Below, in pieces: positions 7,834 through 16,598 of a stretch of 64,000 nt of DNA (position 1 is its first letter; each line of letters opens with the position of its first letter). Under the pieces are notes generated by a model. That model did no database searches. It was not told the DNA's origin and saw only the letters and a list, made by a program, of their open reading frames with translations. The position numbers were made by a program, and so were the translations under genes. The DNA is from Clostridia bacterium (lineage in GTDB: Bacteria > Bacillota > Clostridia > Oscillospirales > CAG-272): assembly GCA_017411805.1 (NCBI GenBank), contig JAFQPI010000072.1, positions 1 through 64,000 of the forward strand. The letters are read 5' to 3'.

Positions 7834-8465
7834 TGGAAAACAGAAAATATTTGAACGTCGCACTCCCCAAGGGCAGGCTCGGCGAGAAGGTGTACTCGTA
7901 TTTTGAACGCGAGGGTATGGAAGCCGAGGGTATCCGAGAGGAAAGCCGCAAATTGATTTTTGAAAACGCGGAGGGAACGCTTCGTTTCTTCTGGGTTAAA
8001 CCATCAGACGTTGCTATTTACGTTGAACGCGGCGCGGCTGATATCGGCGTTGCGGGTAAGGATATTCTTCTCGAATATTCTCCCGATGTCTATGAACTTT
8101 TCGACCTCGGTCTCGGCAAATGCCGAATGGCAGTAGCCGCCAAGTCGAATTTTACGGATGATCGTTCGAAAACTTTGCGCGTTGCTACGAAGTTTTCAAA
8201 TATTGCGCAGAAATATTATGCGTCTCTCGGCAGAAGAATAGATATTATCAAACTCAACGGCTCGATCGAGATCGCGCCCCTTCTCGGGCTCTCCGATGTT
8301 ATCGTTGACATAGTCGAGACGGGCAGCACGCTCAAAGCCAACGGACTTATTGAATTCAATAAGATTTGCGATATCAGCGCACGACTGATTGCCAACAAGG
8401 CGAGCATGAAATTCAAGGGCGAGCAGATCATGCGCGTTTGCCGCGCTTTTGAGAATAAGGACTGA
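7833..8465 (+). CDS. hisG: ATP phosphoribosyltransferase catalytic subunit, short form
   Basis: 210 residues. The length shows the short form, which lacks the C-terminal regulatory domain and depends on HisZ. Motifs are ALPKGRLG at the N-terminus, VERGAADIGVAGKDIL, and the PRPP-binding loop DIVETGSTLKANGL. It catalyses the first committed step, ATP plus PRPP to phosphoribosyl-ATP. It is coupled to hisZ, and a 198-nt palindrome-rich gap separates it from hisD. Confidence 0.96.
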   Translation: MENRKYLNVALPKGRLGEKVYSYFEREGMEAEGIREESRKLIFENAEGTLRFFWVKPSDVAIYVERGAADIGVAGKDILLEYSPDVYELFDLGLGKCRMAVAAKSNFTDDRSKTLRVATKFSNIAQKYYASLGRRIDIIKLNGSIEIAPLLGLSDVIVDIVETGSTLKANGLIEFNKICDISARLIANKASMKFKGEQIMRVCRAFENKD

Positions 8466-8663
8466 TCCAATTGTAAAACTGCGTTTTACAATTGAAAACG
8501 CGAGCTTATCGCCGCCGTCAAAATCAAGAATTTTGACGGCTCCCCTCGGCTCGCGAGCTCGCAAGGCTCGCCTGAAAGGTGTTTTTTCGGTCGGCAAAGC
8601 CGCCGGAAAAACGGATTATATATAATCAGAGTATTTACAATTAACTAAACAAGGATTAAAGCC
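8466..8663. repeat. Palindrome-rich intergenic element inside the his operon
   Basis: Several inverted repeats follow one another. 12-bp arms CAATTGTAAAAC lie at 8468-8479 with 8483-8494. 11-bp arms GCCGTCAAAAT lie at 8514-8524 with 8530-8540. The self-complementary GCTCGCGAGC is at 8549-8558. A TTTTTCGG...CCGGAAAAA structure lies around 8581-8613, and GATTATATATAATC at 8616-8629. All other his genes abut or overlap, so this looks like an inserted REP/MITE-like element. It could form an mRNA hairpin that stabilises or attenuates the transcript. No coding frame is evident. Confidence 0.6.
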
Positions 8664-9944
8664 ATGATCAGAACTGTTTACAGAAAAGATATCAGCGACA
8701 ATGAGATATTTGACAGAATAAACGATGCTTCGGATATCTCAAACGTTGTAGAAAACATTATTAACGACGTAAAGACGCGCGGAGATGAGGCACTCATCGA
8801 ATATGCGCTGAAGTTTGACCGCGCAAAATTGGATGCGCTTGAGGTTACGAAAAAGGAGATCGACGATGCGTGTGCAGACGTGGGTGAGACATATATAGGT
8901 ATGCTCGAGCGTGCTGCCGCGAATATCCGGGATTTCCATAGCCGTCAGGTTCGTCAAGGTTTTGTTTGCAACAGCCGCGCGGGTGTATTTGCGGGACAAA
9001 AGGTAATACCTCTTGAGAGGGTTGGACTATACGTTCCCGGCGGAACTGCGGCATATCCATCGTCGGTACTGATGAATTGTATTCCGGCAAAGATAGCGGG
9101 TGTTGACGAGATAATAATGGTTACTCCGCCGAGCGGTGGAAGTATTCCTCCGCAGATCCTTGCAGCGGCGAAAGTTGCGGGTGTCGGACGAATATTCAAA
9201 TGCGGAGGAGCACAGGCTGTTGCCGCTCTTGCTTACGGAACAGAAAGTATTCCCGCGGTCGATAAGATAGTAGGACCCGGCAACGCATACGTGGCAGAGG
9301 CAAAAAGACAGGTCAGCGGTAAAGTCGGTGTCGATATGATCGCGGGTCCGAGCGAAATACTCGTTATTGCCGATGCTAATTCAAATCCCGTGTACGTTGC
9401 TGCAGACCTGCTTTCTCAGGCGGAGCACGACAGACGCGCTTCGGCAGTTTTTGTTACCGATTGCGAAAAGCTTGCGCAGGCGGTTACTGCCGAGATCGAA
9501 AGACAGCTTTTGGTGCTCCCGAGACAGGAGATCGCACGCGCTTCGATAGATACGCACGGTCTTATCATCATAGTTGACAGTATCTCTGAGGCAATCGATA
9601 TGTCGAACCGTATAGCTCCGGAGCATCTTGAACTCTGCGTTGACGATCCCTTTGGGCTTCTCGATAAGGTCAGAAACGCGGGATCGGTCTTCCTCGGCAG
9701 GAATTGCCCCGAGGCGGTCGGAGATTATATGGCGGGTCCTAACCACACGCTTCCGACGTCGGGAACCGCGCGATTCTATAGTCCGCTCTCGGTCGATGAT
9801 TTTGTCAAGAAGATGCAATTTACCTATTTTTCAGCCGAGGCACTTGCCGATATCGCGGAGGACGTCGATATGTTTGCCCGCAGCGAGGGCTTTGACGCGC
9901 ACGCCAGAAGCGTTATGAGACGTATGGGGAGAGAATACGAATGA
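8664..9944 (+). CDS. hisD: Histidinol dehydrogenase
   Basis: 426 residues, full length. It shows VGLYVPGGTAAYPSSVLM, the IVGPGNAYVAEAKR block, MIAGPSEILVIAD, the zinc and catalytic region LSQAEHD, and NRIAPEHLEL. It oxidises L-histidinol to L-histidine in two NAD-dependent steps. The site AAGGA lies 10 nt before the ATG. The last four bases overlap hisC (ATGA). Confidence 0.97.
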   Translation: MIRTVYRKDISDNEIFDRINDASDISNVVENIINDVKTRGDEALIEYALKFDRAKLDALEVTKKEIDDACADVGETYIGMLERAAANIRDFHSRQVRQGFVCNSRAGVFAGQKVIPLERVGLYVPGGTAAYPSSVLMNCIPAKIAGVDEIIMVTPPSGGSIPPQILAAAKVAGVGRIFKCGGAQAVAALAYGTESIPAVDKIVGPGNAYVAEAKRQVSGKVGVDMIAGPSEILVIADANSNPVYVAADLLSQAEHDRRASAVFVTDCEKLAQAVTAEIERQLLVLPRQEIARASIDTHGLIIIVDSISEAIDMSNRIAPEHLELCVDDPFGLLDKVRNAGSVFLGRNCPEAVGDYMAGPNHTLPTSGTARFYSPLSVDDFVKKMQFTYFSAEALADIAEDVDMFARSEGFDAHARSVMRRMGREYE

Positions 9945-11002
9945 GCCGCTTTTTAGCTAAAAAATACAGAACTCTTGACGCTTACGTTCCCGGGGAACAG
10001 CCAAGGGATAAAAGATATATCAAGCTAAATACCAACGAGTTCCCCTATCCCCCCGCTCCAGACGTTATAGCGGCGGTGAACGCGGACGTTCTCTCCGATC
10101 TGCGCCTCTATTCCGATCCGACGGCAAAGGCACTTAAGGATGCGCTGGCGAGCTATTACGGCGTTGGCACGGAGAACGTGTTCGTTTCAAACGGATCGGA
10201 TGAGTCGCTCAATTTCGCATTTGCTTGCTTTTTTGAGGACGGCGTAGCTTTTGCCGATCTGACTTACGGTTTTTATTCGGTCTTTGCCGATCTTTACGGA
10301 ATCGACGCGAAGATCATTCCGCTCGATGAGGATTTTTCAATAGTTCCCGAGGATTATCTCGGGCTTGACCGCGGTGCCGTCATAGCGAATCCGAACGCGC
10401 CGACGGGAAAGGCTCTTCCTCTTTCGGAAATCGAGCGTATCGTGGCGTCGAATCCCGAGCACGTGATCGTTGTTGACGAGGCATACGTCGATTTCGGCGG
10501 AGAGAGCGCGATTCCGCTTACGAAAAAGTATGATAATCTGCTCGTCTGCGCGACCTATTCTAAATCGCGCGGAATGGCGGGCGCGAGACTCGGCTACGCT
10601 ATCGGAAACGCCGAGCTTATCACCGATCTTGAATTAATGAAGTATTCGACCAATCCCTATAACCTCGACTCGCTTGCCCTCAGAATGGGTGCGGCGGCGC
10701 TTACCGATTCCTCGAAGGCTTATTATGCGGAGAAGGTCAGCGAGGTCATCAAGGTCAGAGAAGAGACCTCGGAGAAGCTTGCGGCACTCGGCGCGACAGT
10801 CTTGCCTAGCAAGGCAAATTTCATCTTCGTCAAGATCCCCGATATTTCGGGCGGTGAAGCTTACAAAAAACTTCGCGATCGCGGAATACTTGTCCGTCAT
10901 TTCTCAAAAGAAAGGATCAGCGATTATCTGCGCATCAGCATCGGCACCGCATCCGATATGGAGGCACTTGTGAATGCCTTGGCGGAGATCATTAAGGAGT
11001 AA
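9941..11002 (+). CDS. hisC: Histidinol-phosphate aminotransferase
   Basis: 353 residues, fold-type I PLP enzyme. It shows LNTNEFPYPPAP at the N-terminus, VSNGSDESLNF, ANPNAPTGKALP, VDEAYVDF and the Schiff-base lysine in YSKSRGMAGARLGYAIG (about residue 208). It converts imidazole acetol phosphate to histidinol phosphate with glutamate as donor. Its start overlaps hisD by 4 nt, and hisB follows after 3 nt. Confidence 0.95.
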   Translation: MSRFLAKKYRTLDAYVPGEQPRDKRYIKLNTNEFPYPPAPDVIAAVNADVLSDLRLYSDPTAKALKDALASYYGVGTENVFVSNGSDESLNFAFACFFEDGVAFADLTYGFYSVFADLYGIDAKIIPLDEDFSIVPEDYLGLDRGAVIANPNAPTGKALPLSEIERIVASNPEHVIVVDEAYVDFGGESAIPLTKKYDNLLVCATYSKSRGMAGARLGYAIGNAELITDLELMKYSTNPYNLDSLALRMGAAALTDSSKAYYAEKVSEVIKVREETSEKLAALGATVLPSKANFIFVKIPDISGGEAYKKLRDRGILVRHFSKERISDYLRISIGTASDMEALVNALAEIIKE

Positions 11003-11005
11003 AAA

Positions 11006-11593
11006 ATGAGAATATCTACTATAGAAAGAAATACCGCAGAGACCAAGATAAAGCTGACGCTGAATATTGACGGAAGCGGAAACGGCAATATTGACACGGG
11101 CGTGGGATTTTTCGATCATATGCTGACCCTTTTTGCCCGTCACGGCGGCTTTGACCTTGACGTCGTCTGCGACGGGGATATCGAGGTCGACGCACACCAC
11201 ACGGTCGAGGACGTCGGAATCTGTCTCGGTAAGGCTTTCTCGGAGGCTCTCGGTGACAGACGCGGTATCTGCCGTTACGGCGACATCATTCTTCCGATGG
11301 ACGAAGCTTTGATGATGGCGGCTGTCGATCTTTCCGGAAGAGCATTTCTTGACTACAGAGTTGCGATAAAGAGACCGCGTGTCGGTACTTTTGATACCGA
11401 ACTCGGCGAGGAATTCTTCGTTGCCTTCGTTCGCGAATCGAGCATCTGCCTGCACCTGCGCAAGCTCGCGGGCAAGAACGCACACCACATCCTTGAGGCG
11501 GCTTTCAAGGCGACCGCAAGAGCCATGCGTGCGGCTGCCGCTGTGGATAACCGTTTCCCCGATAAGATCCCCTCGAGCAAAGGAGTTCTCTGA
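11006..11593 (+). CDS. hisB: Imidazoleglycerol-phosphate dehydratase
   Basis: 195 residues, monofunctional (no N-terminal phosphatase domain). It carries the paired metal-binding motifs FFDHMLTLFARHGGFDL with DAHHTVEDVGI, and their internal repeat near the C-terminus (LRKLAGKNAHHILEAAFKA). It dehydrates imidazole glycerol phosphate to imidazole acetol phosphate. AAGGAG precedes the ATG, and its stop overlaps hisH by one base. Confidence 0.97.
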   Translation: MRISTIERNTAETKIKLTLNIDGSGNGNIDTGVGFFDHMLTLFARHGGFDLDVVCDGDIEVDAHHTVEDVGICLGKAFSEALGDRRGICRYGDIILPMDEALMMAAVDLSGRAFLDYRVAIKRPRVGTFDTELGEEFFVAFVRESSICLHLRKLAGKNAHHILEAAFKATARAMRAAAAVDNRFPDKIPSSKGVL

Positions 11594-12234
11594 TGCTTTG
11601 TGTTGTTGATTACGGAGTAGGAAATCTCTACTCGCTTTGTTCCTCGCTCGCAGCTGTTGGCGCGGAGGCTGTCGTCAGCGGTGATCCCGAGGTCATCGCG
11701 GCGGCGGACAAGATCATTCTCCCCGGCGTCGGTGCATTCGGCGATGCGGCGGCAAAGCTTCGTGAAAACGGGCTCGACAAGCTGATCGTAGAGCGTGCAA
11801 ATGCGGGCGTACCGCTTATGGGAATCTGTCTCGGAATGCAGATGCTCTTTGACGAAAGCCACGAATTCGGATGCCACAAGGGACTCGGTCTGATCCCCGG
11901 CAAGGTCATCTCTATGGAGGGAGTCATTGCTTCCGAGCTGAAAATACCGCAGATGGGTTGGAACGCGCTTCATTTTCCGAATGCGGAGCTGAAGGCATCG
12001 TCACCCGTCTTTCGCGATATTCCCGAGGGTGAATTCGTTTATTTTGTTCATTCCTATTATGCATCCGAGTGCGAATCCGACACGGTTGCGGTCTGCGATT
12101 GCGGAGTACCGATAACGGCGGCGGTCGTTCGCGGTAACGTAATGGGATGCCAGTTCCACCCCGAAAAGAGCTCGCGGGCGGGACTTAAAATGCTTAAAAA
12201 CTTCTGCGAAGGCGATTTCGGAGGTGCAAGATGA
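11593..12234 (+). CDS. hisH: Imidazole glycerol phosphate synthase, glutaminase subunit
   Basis: 213 residues, class I glutamine amidotransferase. The nucleophile is the Cys in GICLGMQMLF. The His and Glu of the triad lie in CQFHPEKSSRAG. N-terminal VVDYGVGNLYSL is characteristic of HisH. It supplies ammonia to HisF. It lies between hisB (1-nt overlap) and hisA (4-nt overlap). Confidence 0.96.
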   Translation: MLCVVDYGVGNLYSLCSSLAAVGAEAVVSGDPEVIAAADKIILPGVGAFGDAAAKLRENGLDKLIVERANAGVPLMGICLGMQMLFDESHEFGCHKGLGLIPGKVISMEGVIASELKIPQMGWNALHFPNAELKASSPVFRDIPEGEFVYFVHSYYASECESDTVAVCDCGVPITAAVVRGNVMGCQFHPEKSSRAGLKMLKNFCEGDFGGAR

Positions 12235-12959
12235 GAATAGTACCCGCAATCGATCTGATCGGCGGTAAGGCGGTCAGACTTACGCACGGTGATTATAGCA
12301 AGCTGACGGTTTATGACAACGATCCGCTCGCGGTGGCAAAGCGCTTCAAGGCGTCGGGCGCGGAATGGCTTCACGCCGTTGACCTTGAGGGCGCACGCGA
12401 CGGTAATACGCCGAATATCGAGACGGTTTCGAGGCTTGCGAGAGAAAGCGGACTCAAGGTCGAGATCGGCGGAGGAATCCGTTCCGTTGAAACTGCGAAG
12501 AAGTATCTCGATGCAGGAGTTGAGCGAGTCATCCTCGGAACTGCGGCTGTGACCGACCCCGCAATGCTTGAGGCTTGCCTTCGTGAATGTGACGGCAGAG
12601 TCGTCGTTGGAGTCGATCTTCGCGGCGAGGCGGTTGCAATCAAGGGATGGCTCGAGGAAGCACCGATGAAGCGCGATGATTTCTTCCGTTCGATGATAGA
12701 GAAGGGCGTGCGCGACTTTATCGTGACCGATATCTCGCGTGACGGCGCAATGAAGGGCACGAACGTGGATCTTTACGAATATCTTTGCAAAACCTATCGC
12801 GGATGCAATATCGTTGCATCGGGCGGAGTGTCTTCATATTCCGATATCGAAGCACTTCTTGAAATCGACGGACTCTGGGGCGCGATCATCGGTAAGGCCT
12901 GCTACACGGGCGATATCGACGTCGGACGCGCGGTCGGAATGACGGAGGCGGCAAAATGA
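12231..12959 (+). CDS. hisA: ProFAR isomerase
   Basis: 242 residues, a (beta/alpha)8 barrel. The catalytic Asp residues are in IPAIDLIGGKAVRL-like VPAIDLIGGKAVRL and VVVGVDLRG. Phosphate-binding loops are GGGIRSVE and ASGGVSSYSDI. It isomerises phosphoribosylformimino-AICAR-phosphate to the ribulosyl form. A GGAGGTG site is placed well before the ATG, and it overlaps both neighbours by 4 nt. Confidence 0.95.
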   Translation: MRIVPAIDLIGGKAVRLTHGDYSKLTVYDNDPLAVAKRFKASGAEWLHAVDLEGARDGNTPNIETVSRLARESGLKVEIGGGIRSVETAKKYLDAGVERVILGTAAVTDPAMLEACLRECDGRVVVGVDLRGEAVAIKGWLEEAPMKRDDFFRSMIEKGVRDFIVTDISRDGAMKGTNVDLYEYLCKTYRGCNIVASGGVSSYSDIEALLEIDGLWGAIIGKACYTGDIDVGRAVGMTEAAK

Positions 12960-13723
12960 TTACTAAAAGAATAATCCCCTGTCTCGACGTACGCGACGGA
13001 CGCGTTGTCAAGGGCGTGAACTTTGCAGAGCTGCGCGACGTTTCATCTCCCGAGGTGCTTGCCGAGTTTTACAGCGACTGCGGTGCCGACGAGCTTGTTT
13101 TCTATGATATTACCGCGTCATCGGACGGTAGACGTCTTTTTACAGACGCGCTTCGCCGCGTGGCTTCAAAGGTATTTATACCTCTGACCGTCGGCGGCGG
13201 TATCAGAACGCTTGACGATTTCGACCGCGTTCTCAAATGCGGTGCCGATAAGGTCAGTGTAAATTCGGGTGCGATAAGCGATCCCGATCTTATTCCGCGC
13301 GCGGCTGAACGATACGGAAGTCAATGCGTTGTTCTCAGCGCGGACATCAAGCGTGTTGACGGCAGATTTATGCTGTTTAAAAACGGCGGACGCATCAACA
13401 CGGGCATCGACGCCATCGAATGGATCGAACGCGGTGTTAAGAACGGTGCGGGCGAGATAGTTGTCAATTCGATCGATACGGACGGTGTCGGCGGAGGATT
13501 TGACGTCGAAATGCTACGCGCAGTCTGCGAGGTCGCCGACGTGCCGATAGTTGCATCGGGCGGTGCGGGCTCGATCGAAGATTTCATTACGCTCTTCAAT
13601 AAGCTTCCCGGCGTTGATGCCGGACTTGCCGCAACAATCTTCCATTTCGGCAAGATAAAAATCCCTGATCTGAAGGCGAGCCTTCGTGATGCGGGAATCT
13701 CTGTGAGGTACACAAATGTTTGA
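12956..13723 (+). CDS. hisF: Imidazole glycerol phosphate synthase, cyclase subunit
   Basis: 255 residues, a barrel homologous to HisA. The N-terminus [18 protein letters not shown] is the HisF signature with the catalytic Asp. A second Asp lies in VLSADIKR. Phosphate loops are VGGGIRT and [11 protein letters not shown]. It closes the imidazole ring using ammonia channelled from HisH and releases AICAR to purine synthesis. It overlaps hisA by 4 nt and hisIE by 8 nt. Confidence 0.97.
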   Translation: MITKRIIPCLDVRDGRVVKGVNFAELRDVSSPEVLAEFYSDCGADELVFYDITASSDGRRLFTDALRRVASKVFIPLTVGGGIRTLDDFDRVLKCGADKVSVNSGAISDPDLIPRAAERYGSQCVVLSADIKRVDGRFMLFKNGGRINTGIDAIEWIERGVKNGAGEIVVNSIDTDGVGGGFDVEMLRAVCEVADVPIVASGGAGSIEDFITLFNKLPGVDAGLAATIFHFGKIKIPDLKASLRDAGISVRYTNV

Positions 13724-14366
13724 TATCAAGAATCTAAAATACAATCAGGACGGTCTCATCCCTGCGATCATAACCGATGCGGCGGACGGCGCGGTCCTCA
13801 TGCTCGGATATATGAATGCCGAAAGCCTCGGCATCACTCTCGAGCAGAAAAAGGTATGCTTTTTCAGCCGCTCGAGGCAAAAGCTCTGGCTCAAGGGCGA
13901 GACCTCGGGTAATTTTCTCAACGTTGTTTCGATCAGGACCGACTGCGATGCCGATACTCTTCTGATCGCGGCAAAGCCCGACGGACCAACCTGCCACACG
14001 GGCGCGCGCTCCTGCTTCTTTGAGGATATTTACGAGGATGAAAATGCCGAATCGGCTTTCTGTCTCGACGATCTTATGAAGCTGATCGAGGGCAGAAAAA
14101 CGAACCCGAAGGAAGGCTCTTACACGACCTATCTCTTCGAGAAGGGAATAGACAAGATATTAAAAAAGGTCGGTGAGGAATGCACGGAGGTCATTATTGC
14201 GGGCAAGGGCGGCGACCGCGCGGAGGCTATCTTTGAGATTGCGGATCTGACTTACCACGTAATGGTTATGATGACCGAGATGGGTATCTCGATCGACGAG
14301 GTGCGCGCAGAGCTCGCAAGCCGCCACGTTGTCGATAAGAAGATCAAGCAGGAGAAGATGAAATAA
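13716..14366 (+). CDS. hisIE: Bifunctional phosphoribosyl-AMP cyclohydrolase / phosphoribosyl-ATP pyrophosphatase
   Basis: 216 residues. The HisI domain (about 1-105) has the metal cysteines in [12 protein letters not shown] and [12 protein letters not shown]. The HisE domain (about 120-205) has [19 protein letters not shown] and the acidic metal site. Together they perform steps two and three of the pathway. The start overlaps hisF, preceded by GAGGT. The stop overlaps the phosphatase gene by one base (TAATG). Confidence 0.96.
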   Translation: MFDIKNLKYNQDGLIPAIITDAADGAVLMLGYMNAESLGITLEQKKVCFFSRSRQKLWLKGETSGNFLNVVSIRTDCDADTLLIAAKPDGPTCHTGARSCFFEDIYEDENAESAFCLDDLMKLIEGRKTNPKEGSYTTYLFEKGIDKILKKVGEECTEVIIAGKGGDRAEAIFEIADLTYHVMVMMTEMGISIDEVRAELASRHVVDKKIKQEKMK

Positions 14367-15160
14367 TGGGTTATTTCAATTATCACACCCATACGAGATT
14401 CTGCGACGGCAAAAATACGCCCGAGGAGATGGTCCTCGAGGCGATAAGGCTCGGCTTTGATACGCTCGGCTTTTCGGGTCACGCATCTGCTCCCGAGGCT
14501 GAATCCTACGGCGTTAAGGACGTGGCTGGATATATCGACTGCATAAACCGTCTCAAGGATAAGTATTCGGATAAGATCACGATCCTTTGCGGTATCGAGA
14601 GGGATATTTTCTCCTATCCCGACGATAATGATTACGATTACGTTATAGGAGCCGTTCACAGCCTCAGGAGAGGGAATAAGTATTATTCGACCGATATGTC
14701 TCCGCAGTCCTTCAAGGCTGCCATAGACGAGCTGTACGACGGTGACGGCGAGGCTTTTGCCGTTGAATATATGAACCTTGTCAAGGACGTCGCGCGTATC
14801 ACGGATTGCGATATCATCGCGCATTTTGACCTCGTTTCGAAATTCAACGGTGACGGTGAAAACTTCTTTTTCAATACCTGCGCCGAAAGCTACCTTGCGG
14901 CGGCAAAGGCGGCGATCGAGGAGAACGTCAAGTATTGCGATCTCTTTGAGTTGAACACAGGCGCGATAGGACGCGGCTGGCGAAAGACTCCTTATCCGAC
15001 TCCCGAAATGCTTGATATGATCCGTGCGGCAGGTGGTAAGATGACCTACGGTGCGGATACACATTCGGTAACGACTATTCTTTGCGCCCATGACGAGGGC
15101 GAAGCGCTCATCAGAGCACACGGATTTGACGGGTTTACAAGGCTCTCGATCAATAAATAA
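14366..15160 (+). CDS. Histidinol-phosphatase, PHP family
   Basis: 264 residues of the PHP superfamily: N-terminal NYHTHTRFCDGKN (metal-binding HxH), GFSGHA, GIERDIF, IAHFDLV and a late GADTHS. This matches the HisK/HisJ histidinol-phosphatase type, and it ends the operon, completing the pathway between HisC and HisD. CAGGAG precedes the ATG. The family assignment is firm; the substrate follows from context. Confidence 0.92.
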   Translation: MGYFNYHTHTRFCDGKNTPEEMVLEAIRLGFDTLGFSGHASAPEAESYGVKDVAGYIDCINRLKDKYSDKITILCGIERDIFSYPDDNDYDYVIGAVHSLRRGNKYYSTDMSPQSFKAAIDELYDGDGEAFAVEYMNLVKDVARITDCDIIAHFDLVSKFNGDGENFFFNTCAESYLAAAKAAIEENVKYCDLFELNTGAIGRGWRKTPYPTPEMLDMIRAAGGKMTYGADTHSVTTILCAHDEGEALIRAHGFDGFTRLSINK

Positions 15161-15187
15161 AAATTTGCCGATTTTTTCGGCAAATTT
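15161..15187. terminator. Terminator of the histidine operon
   Basis: An 11-bp stem AAATTTGCCGA / TCGGCAAATTT (15161-15171 with 15177-15187) with a T5 loop is followed by TTATTTTT. It lies directly after the last his gene. Confidence 0.9.
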
Positions 15188-15255
15188 TTATTTTTGGCGG
15201 AACTTTTTCGATCTTTCTCCGTCTATATAAGTAAAGCCCCGAAAGGAGAAGAAAA

Positions 15256-16428
15256 ATGAAAAGATTTTTGCTTTGTTTTGTGATTCTTGCACTTTGCGTT
15301 TCGATGATCTCTTGCGACGAATTGCTTGCGGGCATTGGGAACGAGAGCGGCGAGGCAGAGAAGACCAAGGAAAACGGTATCGAGTCAATGCCTCCGGAGA
15401 CTTGGTATGCATCAGATACCGAGACCAAGGAAAGTATGATACTTGTCGATTGGTCGGACTTTGTCCGCGTAAACGGCGTGAATTACAACGGTAAGTTTGA
15501 GAATAATATCCTTGACGAATCGCAGATCGGTGAGAAGCTTGGAGAGATACTTTATCACGTCAAGTCTTCCTATTCAAGCTACGAGGAGCTTGAAGCTGCG
15601 CAGAAGAGAGATTTTACTTCTTGGGGCAGACCAATAGGCTGCGAGATCTTTGCAGTTAAGAATGACAAGGATTCTATTGCCGTTCTTGATAACGGAAAGT
15701 ATTATCTCTACACTATTCTCGACAATGCGTCGATACCCTTTGAAGTTTTCGGAGGAGAGGGATATTCCTTACCGAGCGAAGAGGACGTGAACCGCGGCGT
15801 GACCATCAATACTTATGATCAGCTCTGCGAAGCATACGGCGGCGCGGAAAATATACCCTCCGAGATCCTGAACCGGTATTCGGGAGATACGCTTTCAAAT
15901 ATTACCTTGATCATTGTCGAACTCGTCTCGGGTTGGGGAGGCACCGATTTCGGTATATCTTCGGTAAATAAATCGGGAGACGATCTGCTTGTCGATGCCG
16001 TTCAGTTTGACAGTGACGCTGATGGCGATAGCGCAATGCATTATTGGACATTCTTTATCGAGATCCCTAAAACCGATAACAAAAAAGTAATAATCAGCCT
16101 TGATACAGTAAAACCTCTTGAGATCGATCCCGCGCTTACAACGGTTTCGTCCACCGAGATGAGTAATTATATTTATTACGATCCCGCGGTAGATTACGGC
16201 AGATATGAGGGCAAGGCTGTTTATAACAAGGGCATTGCCGAGGAGATCGTCCGTTCTTCTGGAGAATACGGCGGCTACAGCGCGTACGTCAGATTTTGCC
16301 CGACTTACAATTATTGGCTCGTGTCTCTCTCAAGATTCGGGGAGAGCAGTTCGCATATCATTGATGCCGTCGTCCGCGCCGCCGACGGAAAGATCATATC
16401 GCAGATAGAAGCTATTGGATGCTCATGA
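15256..16428 (+). CDS. Lipoprotein of unknown function
   Basis: 390 residues. A type II signal peptide (MKRFLLCFVILALCVSMISC) ends in the lipobox SMISC at Cys20, so the mature protein is anchored to the outer face of the membrane. The rest is mixed alpha/beta and acidic. No family was recognised. GAAAGGAG is well placed before the ATG, and its own terminator follows, so it is probably monocistronic. TATATAAG about 30 nt upstream of the ATG may be part of the promoter. Confidence 0.8.
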   Translation: MKRFLLCFVILALCVSMISCDELLAGIGNESGEAEKTKENGIESMPPETWYASDTETKESMILVDWSDFVRVNGVNYNGKFENNILDESQIGEKLGEILYHVKSSYSSYEELEAAQKRDFTSWGRPIGCEIFAVKNDKDSIAVLDNGKYYLYTILDNASIPFEVFGGEGYSLPSEEDVNRGVTINTYDQLCEAYGGAENIPSEILNRYSGDTLSNITLIIVELVSGWGGTDFGISSVNKSGDDLLVDAVQFDSDADGDSAMHYWTFFIEIPKTDNKKVIISLDTVKPLEIDPALTTVSSTEMSNYIYYDPAVDYGRYEGKAVYNKGIAEEIVRSSGEYGGYSAYVRFCPTYNYWLVSLSRFGESSSHIIDAVVRAADGKIISQIEAIGCS

Positions 16429-16433
16429 ATATT

Positions 16434-16458
16434 AAACGACCTCCCCGTGAGGTCGTTT
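16434..16458 (+). terminator. Rho-independent terminator after the lipoprotein gene
   Basis: A 10-bp stem AAACGACCTC / GAGGTCGTTT (16434-16443 with 16449-16458) continues into TTTCAATAAA. It is six bases after the stop. Confidence 0.9.
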
Positions 16459-16511
16459 TTCAATAAAATGTAAATTTGTTTTATATTTGATCGAAAAATA
16501 CAAGATTTTTC

Positions 16512-16560
16512 TTGACATTTGGGTAATATAGAGGTATAATATATTGTAAGTTTGCTTACA
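16512..16560 (+). promoter_or_regulatory. Promoter and operator-like palindrome of the CofE-like gene
   Basis: TTGACA (16512-16517), 17 bp, TATAAT (16535-16540) is a full-consensus promoter. The palindrome TGTAAG-TTTG-CTTACA (16545-16560) covers the expected transcription start, a typical repressor position. The binding protein is not known. Confidence 0.75.
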
Positions 16561-16598
16561 TAAAATTTGTATTCTAACACCCAAGGAAGGTGATATTT

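Noticed and set aside
8466..8663. A histidine T-box or His-codon attenuator before hisD
   Set aside because: No T-box AGGGTGG core and no run of His codons were found; only unlinked inverted repeats are present.
14252..15121. A 289-codon minus-strand frame over the hisIE/phosphatase junction
   Set aside because: Antisense to two real genes and without a plausible start.
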